From contig NZ_OESQ01000001.1 of the NCBI RefSeq assembly GCF_900240245.1, positions 1,418,157-1,482,156 on the forward strand: DNA of 64,000 bases, written 5' to 3'. The stretch comes from Lachnoclostridium edouardi. GTDB lineage: Bacteria > Bacillota > Clostridia > Lachnospirales > Lachnospiraceae. Position 1 is the stretch's first letter. Each line of letters opens with the position of its first letter. This document shows positions 27,131 to 35,643 of the stretch, piece after piece. The notes under the pieces are model-generated. The model saw only the letters and a program-made list of their open reading frames with translations, did no database searches and had not been told where the DNA came from. Made by a program: the position numbers and the translations under genes.

Positions 27131-28081
27131 TTACGCCTCCGGGGCCTCTGCCCAAACTACTCTGCTGTTTCCGGCTGCATCCTTTTCTGTGTGTATATTT
27201 TTATATTTATGTTCTGAAAGAATTTGGCTGACAGCTTCCCCCTGGTCATATCCAATCTCCAGAAATATTTTTCCCTTTTCCTTTAAATATCCTTTGGCCT
27301 CAGCTGCAATTCTGCGGTAGAAAAACAGCCCGTCCTCCATTCCGTCTAAGGCATTAATAGGCTCATAGTCCCGCACCTCCGGCTCCAGACCTTCTATTAC
27401 CTTTGTGGCAATATAGGGAGGATTTGACACAATCACGTCAAACTTTACTTCTTTATCCAGATTCTTAAATAAATCGCTTTCTATAAGAATCAGCGTCCGG
27501 GACTGCAGGGAGCCGTCCTTTCCCTCCCCGGTTACGCAGGCCTGCCATTTATTATCATCTAAAGTATTCGGCCTGTTTTTCACAAAACAAGCTTTTACAT
27601 TTTCCCAGGCAACGTCCAAGGCTTTCTTAGATATATCAGCCCCATATACTTTTTTGTATTGCCCCAGCACAGAAAGGCTTACAGCCAGACACCCTGAGCC
27701 GGTGCACATATCCAGAAGGCAGATTTCCTTTTCTTTGCAGTGCTTTAATACCAACTCTGCCAGGGTTTCCGTATCCTGCCTGGGAATCAGAACATGGCAA
27801 TTTACATGAAACTCCAGTCCCATAAATTCCTGGGTCCCCGTTAAATGCTGAAGGGGGATTCTGTTTTTTCTTAAATCCAGCCACTTTTCATATTGTTCCC
27901 TTTTTTCTAAAATTACCGGATCATTTTCATTTAATTTATCATTTCTTTTTAAAAAAAACTCTGAAAGAGACAGGCCAAACGCCTCCAGCAGAAGCAGTCT
28001 GGAATCCAGCTCTCCATCCGGCACTTGGGCCTCCATAAGCTTCTGCCGCCCGTCAGCCCATAATTGCTGCAGCGTCAACAC
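27131..28081 (-). CDS. prmC: Release factor glutamine methyltransferase
   Basis: This 316-residue class I SAM methyltransferase has an N-terminal helical domain (about residues 1-85), the SAM-binding LLDMCTGSGCLAVSLSVL near residue 118 and the catalytic NPPYIA near 213, which methylates the GGQ glutamine of release factors. A segment of about 20 residues before the NPPY strand is longer than usual (around CVTGEGKDGSLQSRT). The start is GTG with AAAGGA upstream. The gene overlaps the DUF1385 gene by 29 bp, a conserved gene order in Firmicutes. Confidence 0.95.
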   Translation of the reverse strand: MLTLQQLWADGRQKLMEAQVPDGELDSRLLLLEAFGLSLSEFFLKRNDKLNENDPVILEKREQYEKWLDLRKNRIPLQHLTGTQEFMGLEFHVNCHVLIPRQDTETLAELVLKHCKEKEICLLDMCTGSGCLAVSLSVLGQYKKVYGADISKKALDVAWENVKACFVKNRPNTLDDNKWQACVTGEGKDGSLQSRTLILIESDLFKNLDKEVKFDVIVSNPPYIATKVIEGLEPEVRDYEPINALDGMEDGLFFYRRIAAEAKGYLKEKGKIFLEIGYDQGEAVSQILSEHKYKNIHTEKDAAGNSRVVWAEAPEA

Positions 28082-29042
28082 TTTTATTCCTTTCTAGGTC
28101 CTTTCTGGTTTCCGGAAAATTCTCTCTTAAATATGCCTTCCAGTCAAATACTGCTTCCACAGCTGCAATAGCCACCTGAATCATGGAATCGTCAGGTTCC
28201 TTTGTGGTCAGCCCCTGCATCCAAAGTCCGGGCTTGCTTAAAAGATTGACAACAGGGGAATCGCTTCTCCCCGCCAATCTTAAAAATTCATAAGAGATTC
28301 CTGCAATCACAGGTATCAGCACAATTCTGCTTACTACCTTCAGCCAGATTGTATCTACCCTTACAATCATAAAACATAAAATACTAATCAGCATTACAAT
28401 TAAAAGAAAACTGGTTCCGCAGCGTTTATGCTCCTTAGAACTGTTTCTTACATTTTCCACATTTAACTCCAGCCCATGTTCAATGCAGTTAATACATTTG
28501 TGCTCTGCGCCGTGATACATAAATGTCCGCTTTATATCTTCCATTCTGGACACAACTTTAATATATGCAATAAATATAAGGATTCTGATAACGCCTTCTA
28601 AAAAAGCCATTACTGTTTCAGACTGAATCACATTTTTTAATAAGTTTGCAAGAAACATGGGAAATATCATAAAGATACCTACTGCCAAAAAGACGGATAA
28701 TACCATGACAAACCCCATCAGCACCTTTTCTAACTTTTCGCCGAATACTTTATCTAAAAATAATTCTAACCTGCCAGGTTCCCCTGCATCCTCATCGTCC
28801 TCCACAAAGCTGGCGGAAAACGTCAAGGTTCTCATTCCTAAAATCATAGAATCTGCAAAGCTGAACACTCCTCTTACAAATGGCAGAGAAAAGAATTTTA
28901 CCTTTTCAGTCAGGCTGGTATAAGTATCCTTCTGCACCTGAATCTCTCCGTCCGGTTTCCTCACTGCAGTGGCATACTGGTCCCCGTTTTTCATCATAAT
29001 CCCTTCAATAACAGCCTGACCGCCTATTCCTGAATATTTCAA
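28053..29042 (-). CDS. DUF1385 family membrane protein
   Basis: This 329-residue protein opens KYSGIGGQAVIEGIMMKNGD, the diagnostic motif of the DUF1385 family, which is of unknown function and commonly precedes prmC-prfA. Several membrane segments lie between about residues 100 and 260, flanking a conserved loop with HGAEHKCINCIEHGLEL. The start is TTG with GGGAGGTGAC upstream. The 29-bp overlap with prmC indicates translational coupling. Confidence 0.92.
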   Translation of the reverse strand: MKYSGIGGQAVIEGIMMKNGDQYATAVRKPDGEIQVQKDTYTSLTEKVKFFSLPFVRGVFSFADSMILGMRTLTFSASFVEDDEDAGEPGRLELFLDKVFGEKLEKVLMGFVMVLSVFLAVGIFMIFPMFLANLLKNVIQSETVMAFLEGVIRILIFIAYIKVVSRMEDIKRTFMYHGAEHKCINCIEHGLELNVENVRNSSKEHKRCGTSFLLIVMLISILCFMIVRVDTIWLKVVSRIVLIPVIAGISYEFLRLAGRSDSPVVNLLSKPGLWMQGLTTKEPDDSMIQVAIAAVEAVFDWKAYLRENFPETRKDLERNKSVDAAAIMG

Positions 29043-29124
29043 TCTGTCACCTCCCTTATTTTTCTGATTCTGCCCCCAGGGCCTTTATGTTACACAGGAA
29101 GTTAAAAATAACTTTCCTCTGTAA

Positions 29125-29168
29125 TAAAACAAGGTTGAGTATAGTGTCGCCACTAAATCCCAACCTTT
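29125..29168 (-). terminator. rpmE terminator
   Basis: AAGGTTG (29131-29137) pairs with CAACCTT (29161-29167), with an inner AGTG/CACT pairing, followed by GTTTTATT on the minus strand. Confidence 0.65.
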
Positions 29169-29185
29169 TCTCTTGCTCATACTTC

Positions 29186-29395
29186 TTATTTAGCAGTATT
29201 AACACCATACTTACGATTGAACTTATCAATACGTCCACGAGCTGCAGCTGCTTTCTGCTGGCCTGTGTAGAATGAATGGCACTTGGAGCAAACTTCTACG
29301 TGGATATCTGACTTTGTAGATCCTGTTACAAATTCATTGCCGCAGTTGCAGACAACCTTTGCCTGATAATAATTTGGATGGATTCCTTCCTTCAT
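29186..29395 (-). CDS. rpmE: 50S ribosomal protein L31
   Basis: This 69-residue L31 has the zinc-binding (C+) cysteines: VCNCG near residue 15 and [11 protein letters not shown] near 33. The start at MKEGIHPNY is chosen because GAGAGGTG lies just upstream; an in-frame GTG earlier falls within that ribosome site. It has its own promoter, leader and terminator. Confidence 0.96.
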   Translation of the reverse strand: MKEGIHPNYYQAKVVCNCGNEFVTGSTKSDIHVEVCSKCHSFYTGQQKAAAARGRIDKFNRKYGVNTAK

Positions 29396-29505
29396 GTTCT
29401 TCACCTCTCACATTGTACTCTGCGGTTTCCGACCGCATATTTTTTATTCATCGCTGTCTTTTTCCATACTTTTTATCTGGTGAGACAGCACAATATAAAC
29501 AGCTT
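29396..29505 (-). promoter_or_regulatory. Structured rpmE leader (candidate L31 autoregulatory leader)
   Basis: Two stems lie between promoter and ribosome site: GCTGTC/GACAGC (29453-29458 with 29484-29489) and TGCGGT/ACCGCA (29421-29426 with 29432-29437). Firmicute L31 mRNAs often carry a leader bound by L31 itself. Assignment to that class is by position and structure only. Confidence 0.45.
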
Positions 29506-29509
29506 AAAC

Positions 29510-29538
29510 AGTATATCATAAAACAATAAGGGATGCAA
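29510..29538 (-). promoter_or_regulatory. rpmE promoter
   Basis: TTGCAT (29533-29538) and TATACT (29510-29515) are 17 bp apart on the minus strand, between the rho stop and rpmE. Confidence 0.65.
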
Positions 29539-29553
29539 GCAATTTTCCCTTCC

Positions 29554-30993
29554 CTAAAATAGTCTGACTTTTTTAACCATTTCCACAAACTCTCTGTTGT
29601 TTCTGGTGCGGGCAAACAGGTCCAGAATCTTCTCTACCGCCTCGTCCTGCTTCATAGAGTTTGTAGCTTTGTGAACAGTATCCACCGCTTCCATCTCTTC
29701 CCTGGACAGTAAAAGATCGTCTCTTCTGGTGCCTGATTTTAATATGTCAATAGCAGGGAAAATTCTCTTTTCTGACAGCTTTCTGTCCAGAACCAACTCC
29801 ATGTTGCCGGTGCCCTTAAATTCCTCGTAAATCACGTCGTCCATACGGCTTCCAGTATCTACTAAGGCTGTAGCCAGAATAGTCAGGCTGCCTCCCTCTC
29901 TCATGTTTCTGGCAGCGCCGAAAAATCTTTTAGGCATATGCAGGGCTGTTGGGTCTAAACCGCCTGAAAGAGTTCTTCCGCTGGGAGGAACCACCAGGTT
30001 GTAAGCCCTGGCAAGTCTTGTAATGCTGTCTAACAAGATCATTACGTCCCGCCCATGCTCTACCAGCCTTTTGGCCCGCTCTATTACCATCTCGGACACT
30101 CTTTTATGCCGATCCGGCAGCTCGTCAAAGGTAGAATAAATAACCTCCACATTAGGGCCTGTAATCGCTTCTTTAATATCTGTAACCTCCTCCGGTCTTT
30201 CGTCAATCAGCAAAATAATCAGATGCATATCCGGATGATTGGTGGTAATGGCCTTTGCCACCTGCTTTAACAGTGTAGTTTTACCTGCCTTAGGCGGGGA
30301 CACAATCATTCCTCTTTGTCCTTTTCCTATAGGGGAAAGCAGATCTAAAACACGCATAGCTGTAGTATTTTTCCCGCCTGAAGTCTCCATGTGAAGACGG
30401 CTGTTTGGGAATACCGGGGTCAAATCCTCAAAATTAGGCCTTTTTTCTACTACATACGCAGGGTATCCGTTAATAGACTTTACAAATAATAAGGCGGCAA
30501 ACTTTTCTGTGGCGCTTTTTACTCTTCTGCTGCCCAGAATAATATCGCCTGTCTTCATATTAAAACGGCGGATTTGGGACGGGGCTACATAAACGTCGTT
30601 TTCTCCTGGCAGAAAGTTTTCACACCGGATAAAACCAAAGCCGTCAGGCATCACCTCCAAAATACCGTTGGCCTCAATACCGCTGTCCAATTCCTGCAGC
30701 TCAGGGTTCATCTGAGCCTCGCTTCTGCCCTCATGCTGTCCGTCCCCTCTTCCTCCATCATACCTTGTATGTGAACTTTGTCTGGAGGCGCGGCGCTCTG
30801 CATATTTTTCCTCAGAAGCCTTCTCTTCTGTTTTCACTGTTTCCTCCTGCTGGGCGTCCTCCTGCTTTTTTGCCTCTTTGCAAAGCAAATCTATAAGCTC
30901 TGCCTTTCTAAGGCTGCCTGCACCCTTTAACCCCTGTGTTTTAGCCAACTCACGCAGTTGGGCCAGAGGCAATGTTTCTAATTTATCGCGCAT
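29554..30993 (-). CDS. rho: Transcription termination factor Rho
   Basis: This 479-residue hexameric RNA helicase has an N-terminal SAP-like Rho_N domain ([21 protein letters not shown]), a charged linker of about 60 residues, the RNA-binding cold-shock-like domain ([14 protein letters not shown]), and the RecA-type ATPase with Walker [12 protein letters not shown] near residue 227 and the Q and R loops beyond. The start at MRDKLETL follows AAGGAG; the upstream in-frame ATG is part of the ribosome site. Sequence in the bicyclomycin-binding region appears normal. Confidence 0.97.
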   Translation of the reverse strand: MRDKLETLPLAQLRELAKTQGLKGAGSLRKAELIDLLCKEAKKQEDAQQEETVKTEEKASEEKYAERRASRQSSHTRYDGGRGDGQHEGRSEAQMNPELQELDSGIEANGILEVMPDGFGFIRCENFLPGENDVYVAPSQIRRFNMKTGDIILGSRRVKSATEKFAALLFVKSINGYPAYVVEKRPNFEDLTPVFPNSRLHMETSGGKNTTAMRVLDLLSPIGKGQRGMIVSPPKAGKTTLLKQVAKAITTNHPDMHLIILLIDERPEEVTDIKEAITGPNVEVIYSTFDELPDRHKRVSEMVIERAKRLVEHGRDVMILLDSITRLARAYNLVVPPSGRTLSGGLDPTALHMPKRFFGAARNMREGGSLTILATALVDTGSRMDDVIYEEFKGTGNMELVLDRKLSEKRIFPAIDILKSGTRRDDLLLSREEMEAVDTVHKATNSMKQDEAVEKILDLFARTRNNREFVEMVKKVRLF

Positions 30994-31065
30994 AAATTTC
31001 TCCTTTTTCATTTATATAATATCCGGGGATTGTAAGTCTCAGAAATATAACGATTTGACGGGGTT

Positions 31066-31132
31066 CCGGCGGCCGTTCAGCCGCCGGGTAGCTTTATATC
31101 CATATTATATACTGTGTTTTCCAAAATGAAAA
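31066..31132 (-). promoter_or_regulatory. rho promoter and leader hairpin
   Basis: TATAAT (31104-31109) with a weak TTTTCA -35 (31127-31132) at 17 bp is followed in the leader by a very stable GC-rich hairpin, CCGGCGGC/GCCGCCGG (31066-31073 with 31080-31087, 6-base loop). There is no T tract, so it is not a simple terminator. Rho genes are often autoregulated in the leader. Confidence 0.5.
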
Positions 31133-31155
31133 GATAAATTTTTCTTAATTCAGAT

Positions 31156-32478
31156 TTAATTCAGATTTTTAAGAAATTCCAGGTATGCTCCTGCCTGTTT
31201 TTCATATCCGTTTTCCGTGGGATGATAAAAGGAGGTTCCTTCCATCCCCTCAGGCAAATACTGCTGCTTCACATAATGGAACGGATAATCGTGGGCATAT
31301 TTATAATCCAGTCCTCTTCCCAATTTGGCCGCCCCCTTATAATGTCTGTCCTGTAAATAAGGAGGAACCGGCAAGGTCCTGTTATTTTTTACATAATCCA
31401 TTGCCGCCTCAATAGCCATATAGGAAGCGTTGCTTTTAGGGGCGGTTGCCACATAAGTAACTGCCTCGGCCAGAATAATCTGAGCCTCAGGCATTCCAAT
31501 ACGCTCTGCAGCCTGGGCTGCGCTTACTGCCACTGTAAGCGCCTGTGGGTCCGCCATTCCTACGTCCTCAGCTGCGCAGATCATAATTCTTCTGGCAATA
31601 AACTTAATGTCCTCGCCTGCATAAAGCATACGGGCCAGATAATAAACAGCGGCGTCAGGATCTGAGCCTCTCATACTTTTAATAAATGCAGAAATGGTAT
31701 CATAATGGCTGTCCCCGCCTTTGTCGTACCGCACCGCTCTTTTCTGTATACATTCCTGGGCCACATCCATATCTATATAAATTTTTCCGTCCTGACTTCT
31801 CTCTGTAGTGAGAACTCCCAGCTCCACTGCATTTAAGGCCGCCCTGGCGTCCCCGTTAGATACATCTGCCAAAAACTCTGCAGCCTCATCTGTAATTTCT
31901 GCCTGGTAGCTGCCCATGCCTTTTTTCTCGTCATACACAGCCCGGCGGATCAGCTGTTTAATATCTTCCTTTTCTAAAGGCTTTAATTCAAAAATCCTGG
32001 ATCTGGAGATTAAAGCTCCGTTTACCTCAAAATAGGGATTTTCCGTTGTAGCTCCAATTAGGATAATAGTGCCGTCCTCCACATAAGGCAGCAGAAAGTC
32101 CTGCTGGCCTTTGTTAAAACGGTGGATCTCGTCTACAAACAAAATTGTCTTTTTGCCGTACATGCCCAGAACCTCTTTGGCCTCCTGGACTACCTCCTCC
32201 ATATCCTTTTTCCCTGCTACAGTTGCATTAATCTGCTTAAACTGAGCGCTGGTTGTATTGGCAATTACCTTTGCCAAGGTGGTTTTTCCAGTGCCCGGAG
32301 GGCCGTAAAATATAATTGAGCCCAGCTTATCCGCCTGAATGGCACGGTAAAGCAGCTTGTCCTTTCCGATAATATGTTTTTGTCCTACTACCTCATCTAA
32401 AGTATCAGGCCTGAGGCGGGAAGCCAAAGGCCCTGTTTCTTCCATCGTATTTTCTCTCATATAATCAAATAAATCCAC
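31156..32478 (-). CDS. rarA: Replication-associated recombination protein RarA (MgsA)
   Basis: This AAA+ ATPase of about 440 residues is related to clamp loaders. It has PLASRLRPDTLDEVVGQKHI near residue 18, Walker A GPPGTGKTTLAK near 58, Walker B ILFVDEIHRFNKGQQD and a C-terminal tetramerisation domain (AAMDYVKNNRTLPVPPYLQD). It acts at stalled replication forks. A GTG start preceded by GGAGGG and giving MDLFDYMREN is preferred over a longer frame without a ribosome site. Confidence 0.94.
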   Translation of the reverse strand: MDLFDYMRENTMEETGPLASRLRPDTLDEVVGQKHIIGKDKLLYRAIQADKLGSIIFYGPPGTGKTTLAKVIANTTSAQFKQINATVAGKKDMEEVVQEAKEVLGMYGKKTILFVDEIHRFNKGQQDFLLPYVEDGTIILIGATTENPYFEVNGALISRSRIFELKPLEKEDIKQLIRRAVYDEKKGMGSYQAEITDEAAEFLADVSNGDARAALNAVELGVLTTERSQDGKIYIDMDVAQECIQKRAVRYDKGGDSHYDTISAFIKSMRGSDPDAAVYYLARMLYAGEDIKFIARRIMICAAEDVGMADPQALTVAVSAAQAAERIGMPEAQIILAEAVTYVATAPKSNASYMAIEAAMDYVKNNRTLPVPPYLQDRHYKGAAKLGRGLDYKYAHDYPFHYVKQQYLPEGMEGTSFYHPTENGYEKQAGAYLEFLKNLN

Positions 32479-32506
32479 AATTTCCCTCCAAAGGCCAGGC
32501 CTTATT

Positions 32507-33211
32507 TCAGTCAATAAGCATCTCGTCTACTGTAACAAAAGTATAGCCTTCACCGGACAAAGTGTCAACAACTTCCAGAGCTGCTTCTACTGAAGTTTTA
32601 TAGGAATCGTGAAGTAAAATAATACTGCTGTTTTTAGTATTTTTCAATATATGATTTACAATTTTTTTCGTATTCTGGATTTTCCAGTCCAGTGGATCTA
32701 CGTTCCACAGCACTACGTCCATAGGCACCATACACTCCAGCTTCTCGCTCCAGGAGCCAAATGGAGGGCGTATATATGTAGGCATTTTCCCTGTTATGGA
32801 ACATATCCTTTCATTTGTCTCTGTAATTTCCCTGCAGGCCTCTGCCTCCGGCTTATCAGTGAGCAGCACATGGGTGGAGGTGTGATTTCCAATTAAATGT
32901 CCCTCCCGGTCCATTCTTCTCACCAACTCCTCATTTCCCTTAATATTATCTCCAATAAGAAAAAATGTGGCTTTTACATTTCTTTCCTTTAATCCGTCTA
33001 AAAGCATCTCCGTATATACAGAATGAGGGCCGTCGTCAAAAGTCAGGGCTACATATTTTGTCTCTGCCGCCGCTTCCCGGCTTTCTCCATCTGCAACGCA
33101 AAAAAGCGCCTTATTTCCTCCTGCAGCTATCCACAGACATACTGCCAGGGAAATAATCGCCAGACACAGCCATTTTTTTCTCCTTCCTGAGTTTATCATA
33201 CGCCATCCCAA
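32507..33211 (-). CDS. Polysaccharide deacetylase (NodB domain), membrane-anchored or secreted
   Basis: This 234-residue protein has an N-terminal hydrophobic segment (KKWLCLAIISLAVCLWIAAG) that is a signal or anchor. It is followed by a NodB/CE4 domain with ALTFDDGPHSVYT (catalytic Asp and metal Asp), HLIGNHTSTH (metal His pair), RPPFGSWS and ILLHDS. Such enzymes remove acetyl groups from wall peptidoglycan or other GlcNAc polymers. The TTG start has AAGGCGG upstream; an ATG four codons later is an alternative. The protein is short but all five CE4 motifs are present. Confidence 0.9.
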   Translation of the reverse strand: MGWRMINSGRRKKWLCLAIISLAVCLWIAAGGNKALFCVADGESREAAAETKYVALTFDDGPHSVYTEMLLDGLKERNVKATFFLIGDNIKGNEELVRRMDREGHLIGNHTSTHVLLTDKPEAEACREITETNERICSITGKMPTYIRPPFGSWSEKLECMVPMDVVLWNVDPLDWKIQNTKKIVNHILKNTKNSSIILLHDSYKTSVEAALEVVDTLSGEGYTFVTVDEMLID

Positions 33212-33295
33212 ACAATCCGCCTTATTTTATATATATCAAATATTTTCCTTCCTATTCTTATAATTTTTACAGGCACATGCAAAAATAAAAGAAAG

Positions 33296-33340
33296 AGGGG
33301 AGCGCAAAATCATGTAAAACAATGATTTTACACTCCCCCC
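33296..33340 (-). terminator. Terminator of the tct/pdxA/aldolase operon
   Basis: AGGGGAG (33296-33302) pairs with CTCCCCCC (33333-33340) around an inner AAAATCAT/ATGATTTT stem; on the minus strand it leads into CTTTCTTTTATTTTT. Confidence 0.75.
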
Positions 33341-33357
33341 TGACTAGTATTTCCTAA

Positions 33358-34113
33358 TTAAAGGGCTTTTATCATCTCCGCCGTCTGTTTCAGGCCTTGA
33401 GAAATAATATCTGTATCTGTTCCGCACATTACTAAGGTTAAATCCTGGGCAAACTTTTTAAGCATCCCTTCTCCTGCATGAAGGCCAAAATTTTTCCCCT
33501 GCTTTTTGCAGGCCCAGGCCACCTTAGAAATCGCCTCCAGTTCCATAGGATTCATCAGATCTCCAGGGATTCCCAGGGATACAGAAAGATCATTGGGGCC
33601 AATTAAAAGAGCGTCTATTCCGGGAACAGCGGCGATCTCCTCAATGTTTTCCACAGCTTTTTTCGTTTCAATCTGCGCAATGGCAATCACCTTATCATTA
33701 GCTGCCTTCATAATTTCAGCGTGCTTGCCTCCTTTGTAATTGCAGTGGGCGATTCCGCCTGAAAATCCCCTTCCTCCAACAGGCTGATACTTAGAATAAA
33801 ACACCAGATTTTCTGCCTGTTCCTTTGTCTCAATCATAGGCACCATCACCCCGGAAGCGCCTTGATCCAGAACTCTGGATATCCATTCCTTAGTCCCGTT
33901 AGGCACCCTTACAAGACTTGCCAGTCCCAGGGCGTTTCCCATGAGAAATAAATCGTGAAGAGATTCCATATTATAATCGCTGTGTTCGCAGTCATACATT
34001 ACAAAATCTAAGCCGCCATTTTCCGCCAAATAAGCGAGAGCCGGATTTCTTACAATGCGGATCATTACTCCAGATACCTTTTCTCCCTTTTTCAGCTTTT
34101 CTTTTACTGTCAT
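33358..34113 (-). CDS. HpcH/HpaI family aldolase (class II, metal-dependent)
   Basis: This 251-residue TIM-barrel protein has DFVMYDCEHSDYN near residue 36, LVRVPNGTKEWISRVLDQGA near 66, the metal-binding IAQIETKKAVENIEEIAAVPG near 147 and LLIGPNDLSVSLG near 170. The family reversibly splits 2-keto-hydroxy acids into pyruvate or glyoxylate plus an aldehyde. The operon links it to a PdxA-type dehydrogenase and TctABC uptake, suggesting cleavage of a keto acid made from an imported hydroxy acid; that is inference. GGAGGAGGAAA precedes the ATG and contains the stop region of the decayed gene upstream. Confidence 0.9.
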   Translation of the reverse strand: MTVKEKLKKGEKVSGVMIRIVRNPALAYLAENGGLDFVMYDCEHSDYNMESLHDLFLMGNALGLASLVRVPNGTKEWISRVLDQGASGVMVPMIETKEQAENLVFYSKYQPVGGRGFSGGIAHCNYKGGKHAEIMKAANDKVIAIAQIETKKAVENIEEIAAVPGIDALLIGPNDLSVSLGIPGDLMNPMELEAISKVAWACKKQGKNFGLHAGEGMLKKFAQDLTLVMCGTDTDIISQGLKQTAEMIKAL

Positions 34114-34123
34114 TTTCCTCCTC

Positions 34124-34538
34124 CTATTTTCTCAGCCAATAGCTTAATGTTTCAAAGGAAAGCTTGGCCGCCTTTAAGCTGTCCGGCTCCTACTGCCAGT
34201 CTTTCATTTTCAGAGGCGTGGATAAATCTGGCCTTTTTTCCCGCCTTTGCCAGTTGGAAGGCAGCCTTTCTTTTTTCCCTGTCCTTGTGAGACAAGGTCA
34301 GCTTATCTTGTGTAAAAATAGGGCTGCTGCCTACTGCCGCTGCCTGTAAACCGTTATTTTCCAGCACAGTCTTTATATATTCTATATCCAGCTGTCTGCC
34401 GTCCCGCACCAAAAGCTCTGCCCCATCATATCCGATCTCTTTAATTATCTTCACATTTTCCTCAAACCTATTCTCCCCCCAAAAGGCCATTAAAGGCACA
34501 TTAGAGTCTGGAGTGGCTACAGGATAACATAATTTCAT
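34124..34538 (-). pseudogene. Decayed sugar phosphate isomerase/epimerase (TIM barrel), internally deleted and frameshifted
   Basis: The first 95 or so residues (MKLCYPVATPDSNVPLMAFW onward, with KEIGYDGAELLVRDG) match the N-terminal part of xylose-isomerase-like TIM barrels, normally 260-290 residues long. The frame then jumps to ARFIHASENERLAVGAGQL, which resembles the conserved motif near residue 210-230 of such proteins, and stops soon after. In another frame the DNA continues AAKLSFETLSYWLRK and a stop, a normal C-terminus. So both ends survive while two internal pieces are lost and the frame is shifted. The intact form probably acted with the aldolase and dehydrogenase beside it. Confidence 0.8.
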
Positions 34539-35588
34539 TTACTTCTCCTTTTCTTCCCGGCTTCTTTTCATCATTGCCACCTTACACATCTGAGTTACAA
34601 TCCCATAGGCAGTTATATATGCCCCGTTTTCAGCTTCCCCCCTGCCGACAATATCGTATGCAGTGCCGTGGGCTCCTGTGCCCACAGGATAAGGAATGCC
34701 GCCGTAAACAGTAACTACCTGGCTGAAATTAATTAATTTAAAGGCAATCTGCCCCTGGTCATGGCTCATAGTGACAGCAAGATCATATTTTCCTCCAAAC
34801 AGCTGACCAAATAAAGTATCTGCCGCCAAAGGGCCTGTAATAGAAATCCCCTCTTTTTTGGCCATCTCCACTGCCGGACCAATAATCTCAATTTCCTCTG
34901 TGCCGCAGGTGCCGTTTTCTCCGCCATGAGGATTTAAAGCCGCCACCGCCACTTTAGGGTCTTTAATTCCAAAACGTTTCAGCACGTCGCAGCTCATGTG
35001 AATTGTATCCATAATTTTGTCTACAGAAAGAGCGGCGGACACATCTTTGGCTGGAATGTGGCCAGTTACCCTGGCGTTAAAGGCAGAACCGTTTATATTA
35101 ATTTCTCCTTTTACTCCTGTATATTCAAATAAATCTGCCAGGAAATCTACCATTCCGTTTAAGTGAACCCCGGCCATTTTCATGGCGCTTTTATTATTAG
35201 GCGCAAAGCAGATGCCCTCAATCAGCCCCTTTTTACAGTACTCTGCCGCCCGGGCCATATTCTCCGCCTCATCTTTTCCGCACAAGGCGCTTAGCTCTCC
35301 CATTGGAACCTGATACCCGTCAAAGGCCTTTGTGTCATAAATTACAACCTTTTCCTGTTCCTTCGCATATTTAACAGCTTCTTCTATAGTGTCCTTTACC
35401 TCCACAGGAAAATTTGCGCCTGCGATTTCCATTCCTCTTTTCAGCTGCCTGTAATCCCCGATAATTACCGGCCTTGCCTGTGATGTCAGCGCGCCCTCTG
35501 CTGCAGATTTAGCTATAATTTCAGACCCTATGCCTGCTCCGTCTCCCATAATTACGCCTATTACTGGTTTGTACTCTGTAAATTTCAT
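34539..35588 (-). CDS. PdxA family 4-phospho-hydroxyacid dehydrogenase (PdxA2-like)
   Basis: This 349-residue protein has PVIGVIMGDGAGIGSEIIAK at the N-terminus and all three metal-binding histidines of the PdxA family: VTGHIPAKD, NPHGGENG and MSHDQGQIAFK. PdxA oxidises 4-phosphohydroxythreonine; PdxA2 relatives oxidise 4-phospho-D-threonate or erythronate in sugar-acid catabolism. Position in a TctABC/aldolase operon, away from vitamin B6 genes, favours the catabolic type. No DUF1537 kinase, the usual PdxA2 partner, is present, so the substrate may be imported phosphorylated or the kinase is elsewhere. The start at MKFTEYKP follows AAAGGAG. Confidence 0.88.
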   Translation of the reverse strand: MKFTEYKPVIGVIMGDGAGIGSEIIAKSAAEGALTSQARPVIIGDYRQLKRGMEIAGANFPVEVKDTIEEAVKYAKEQEKVVIYDTKAFDGYQVPMGELSALCGKDEAENMARAAEYCKKGLIEGICFAPNNKSAMKMAGVHLNGMVDFLADLFEYTGVKGEININGSAFNARVTGHIPAKDVSAALSVDKIMDTIHMSCDVLKRFGIKDPKVAVAALNPHGGENGTCGTEEIEIIGPAVEMAKKEGISITGPLAADTLFGQLFGGKYDLAVTMSHDQGQIAFKLINFSQVVTVYGGIPYPVGTGAHGTAYDIVGRGEAENGAYITAYGIVTQMCKVAMMKRSREEKEK

Positions 35589-35643
35589 ATATATCACTCC
35601 TTTAAGTCCTGTCTCTGTTTCTTTTTTCATCATTATACATGAA

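Noticed and set aside
29421..29450. Intrinsic terminator on the plus strand before rpmE
   Set aside because: The TGCGGT/ACCGCA stem is followed by T on the plus strand, but no plus-strand gene lies upstream. A leader hairpin of rpmE explains it better.
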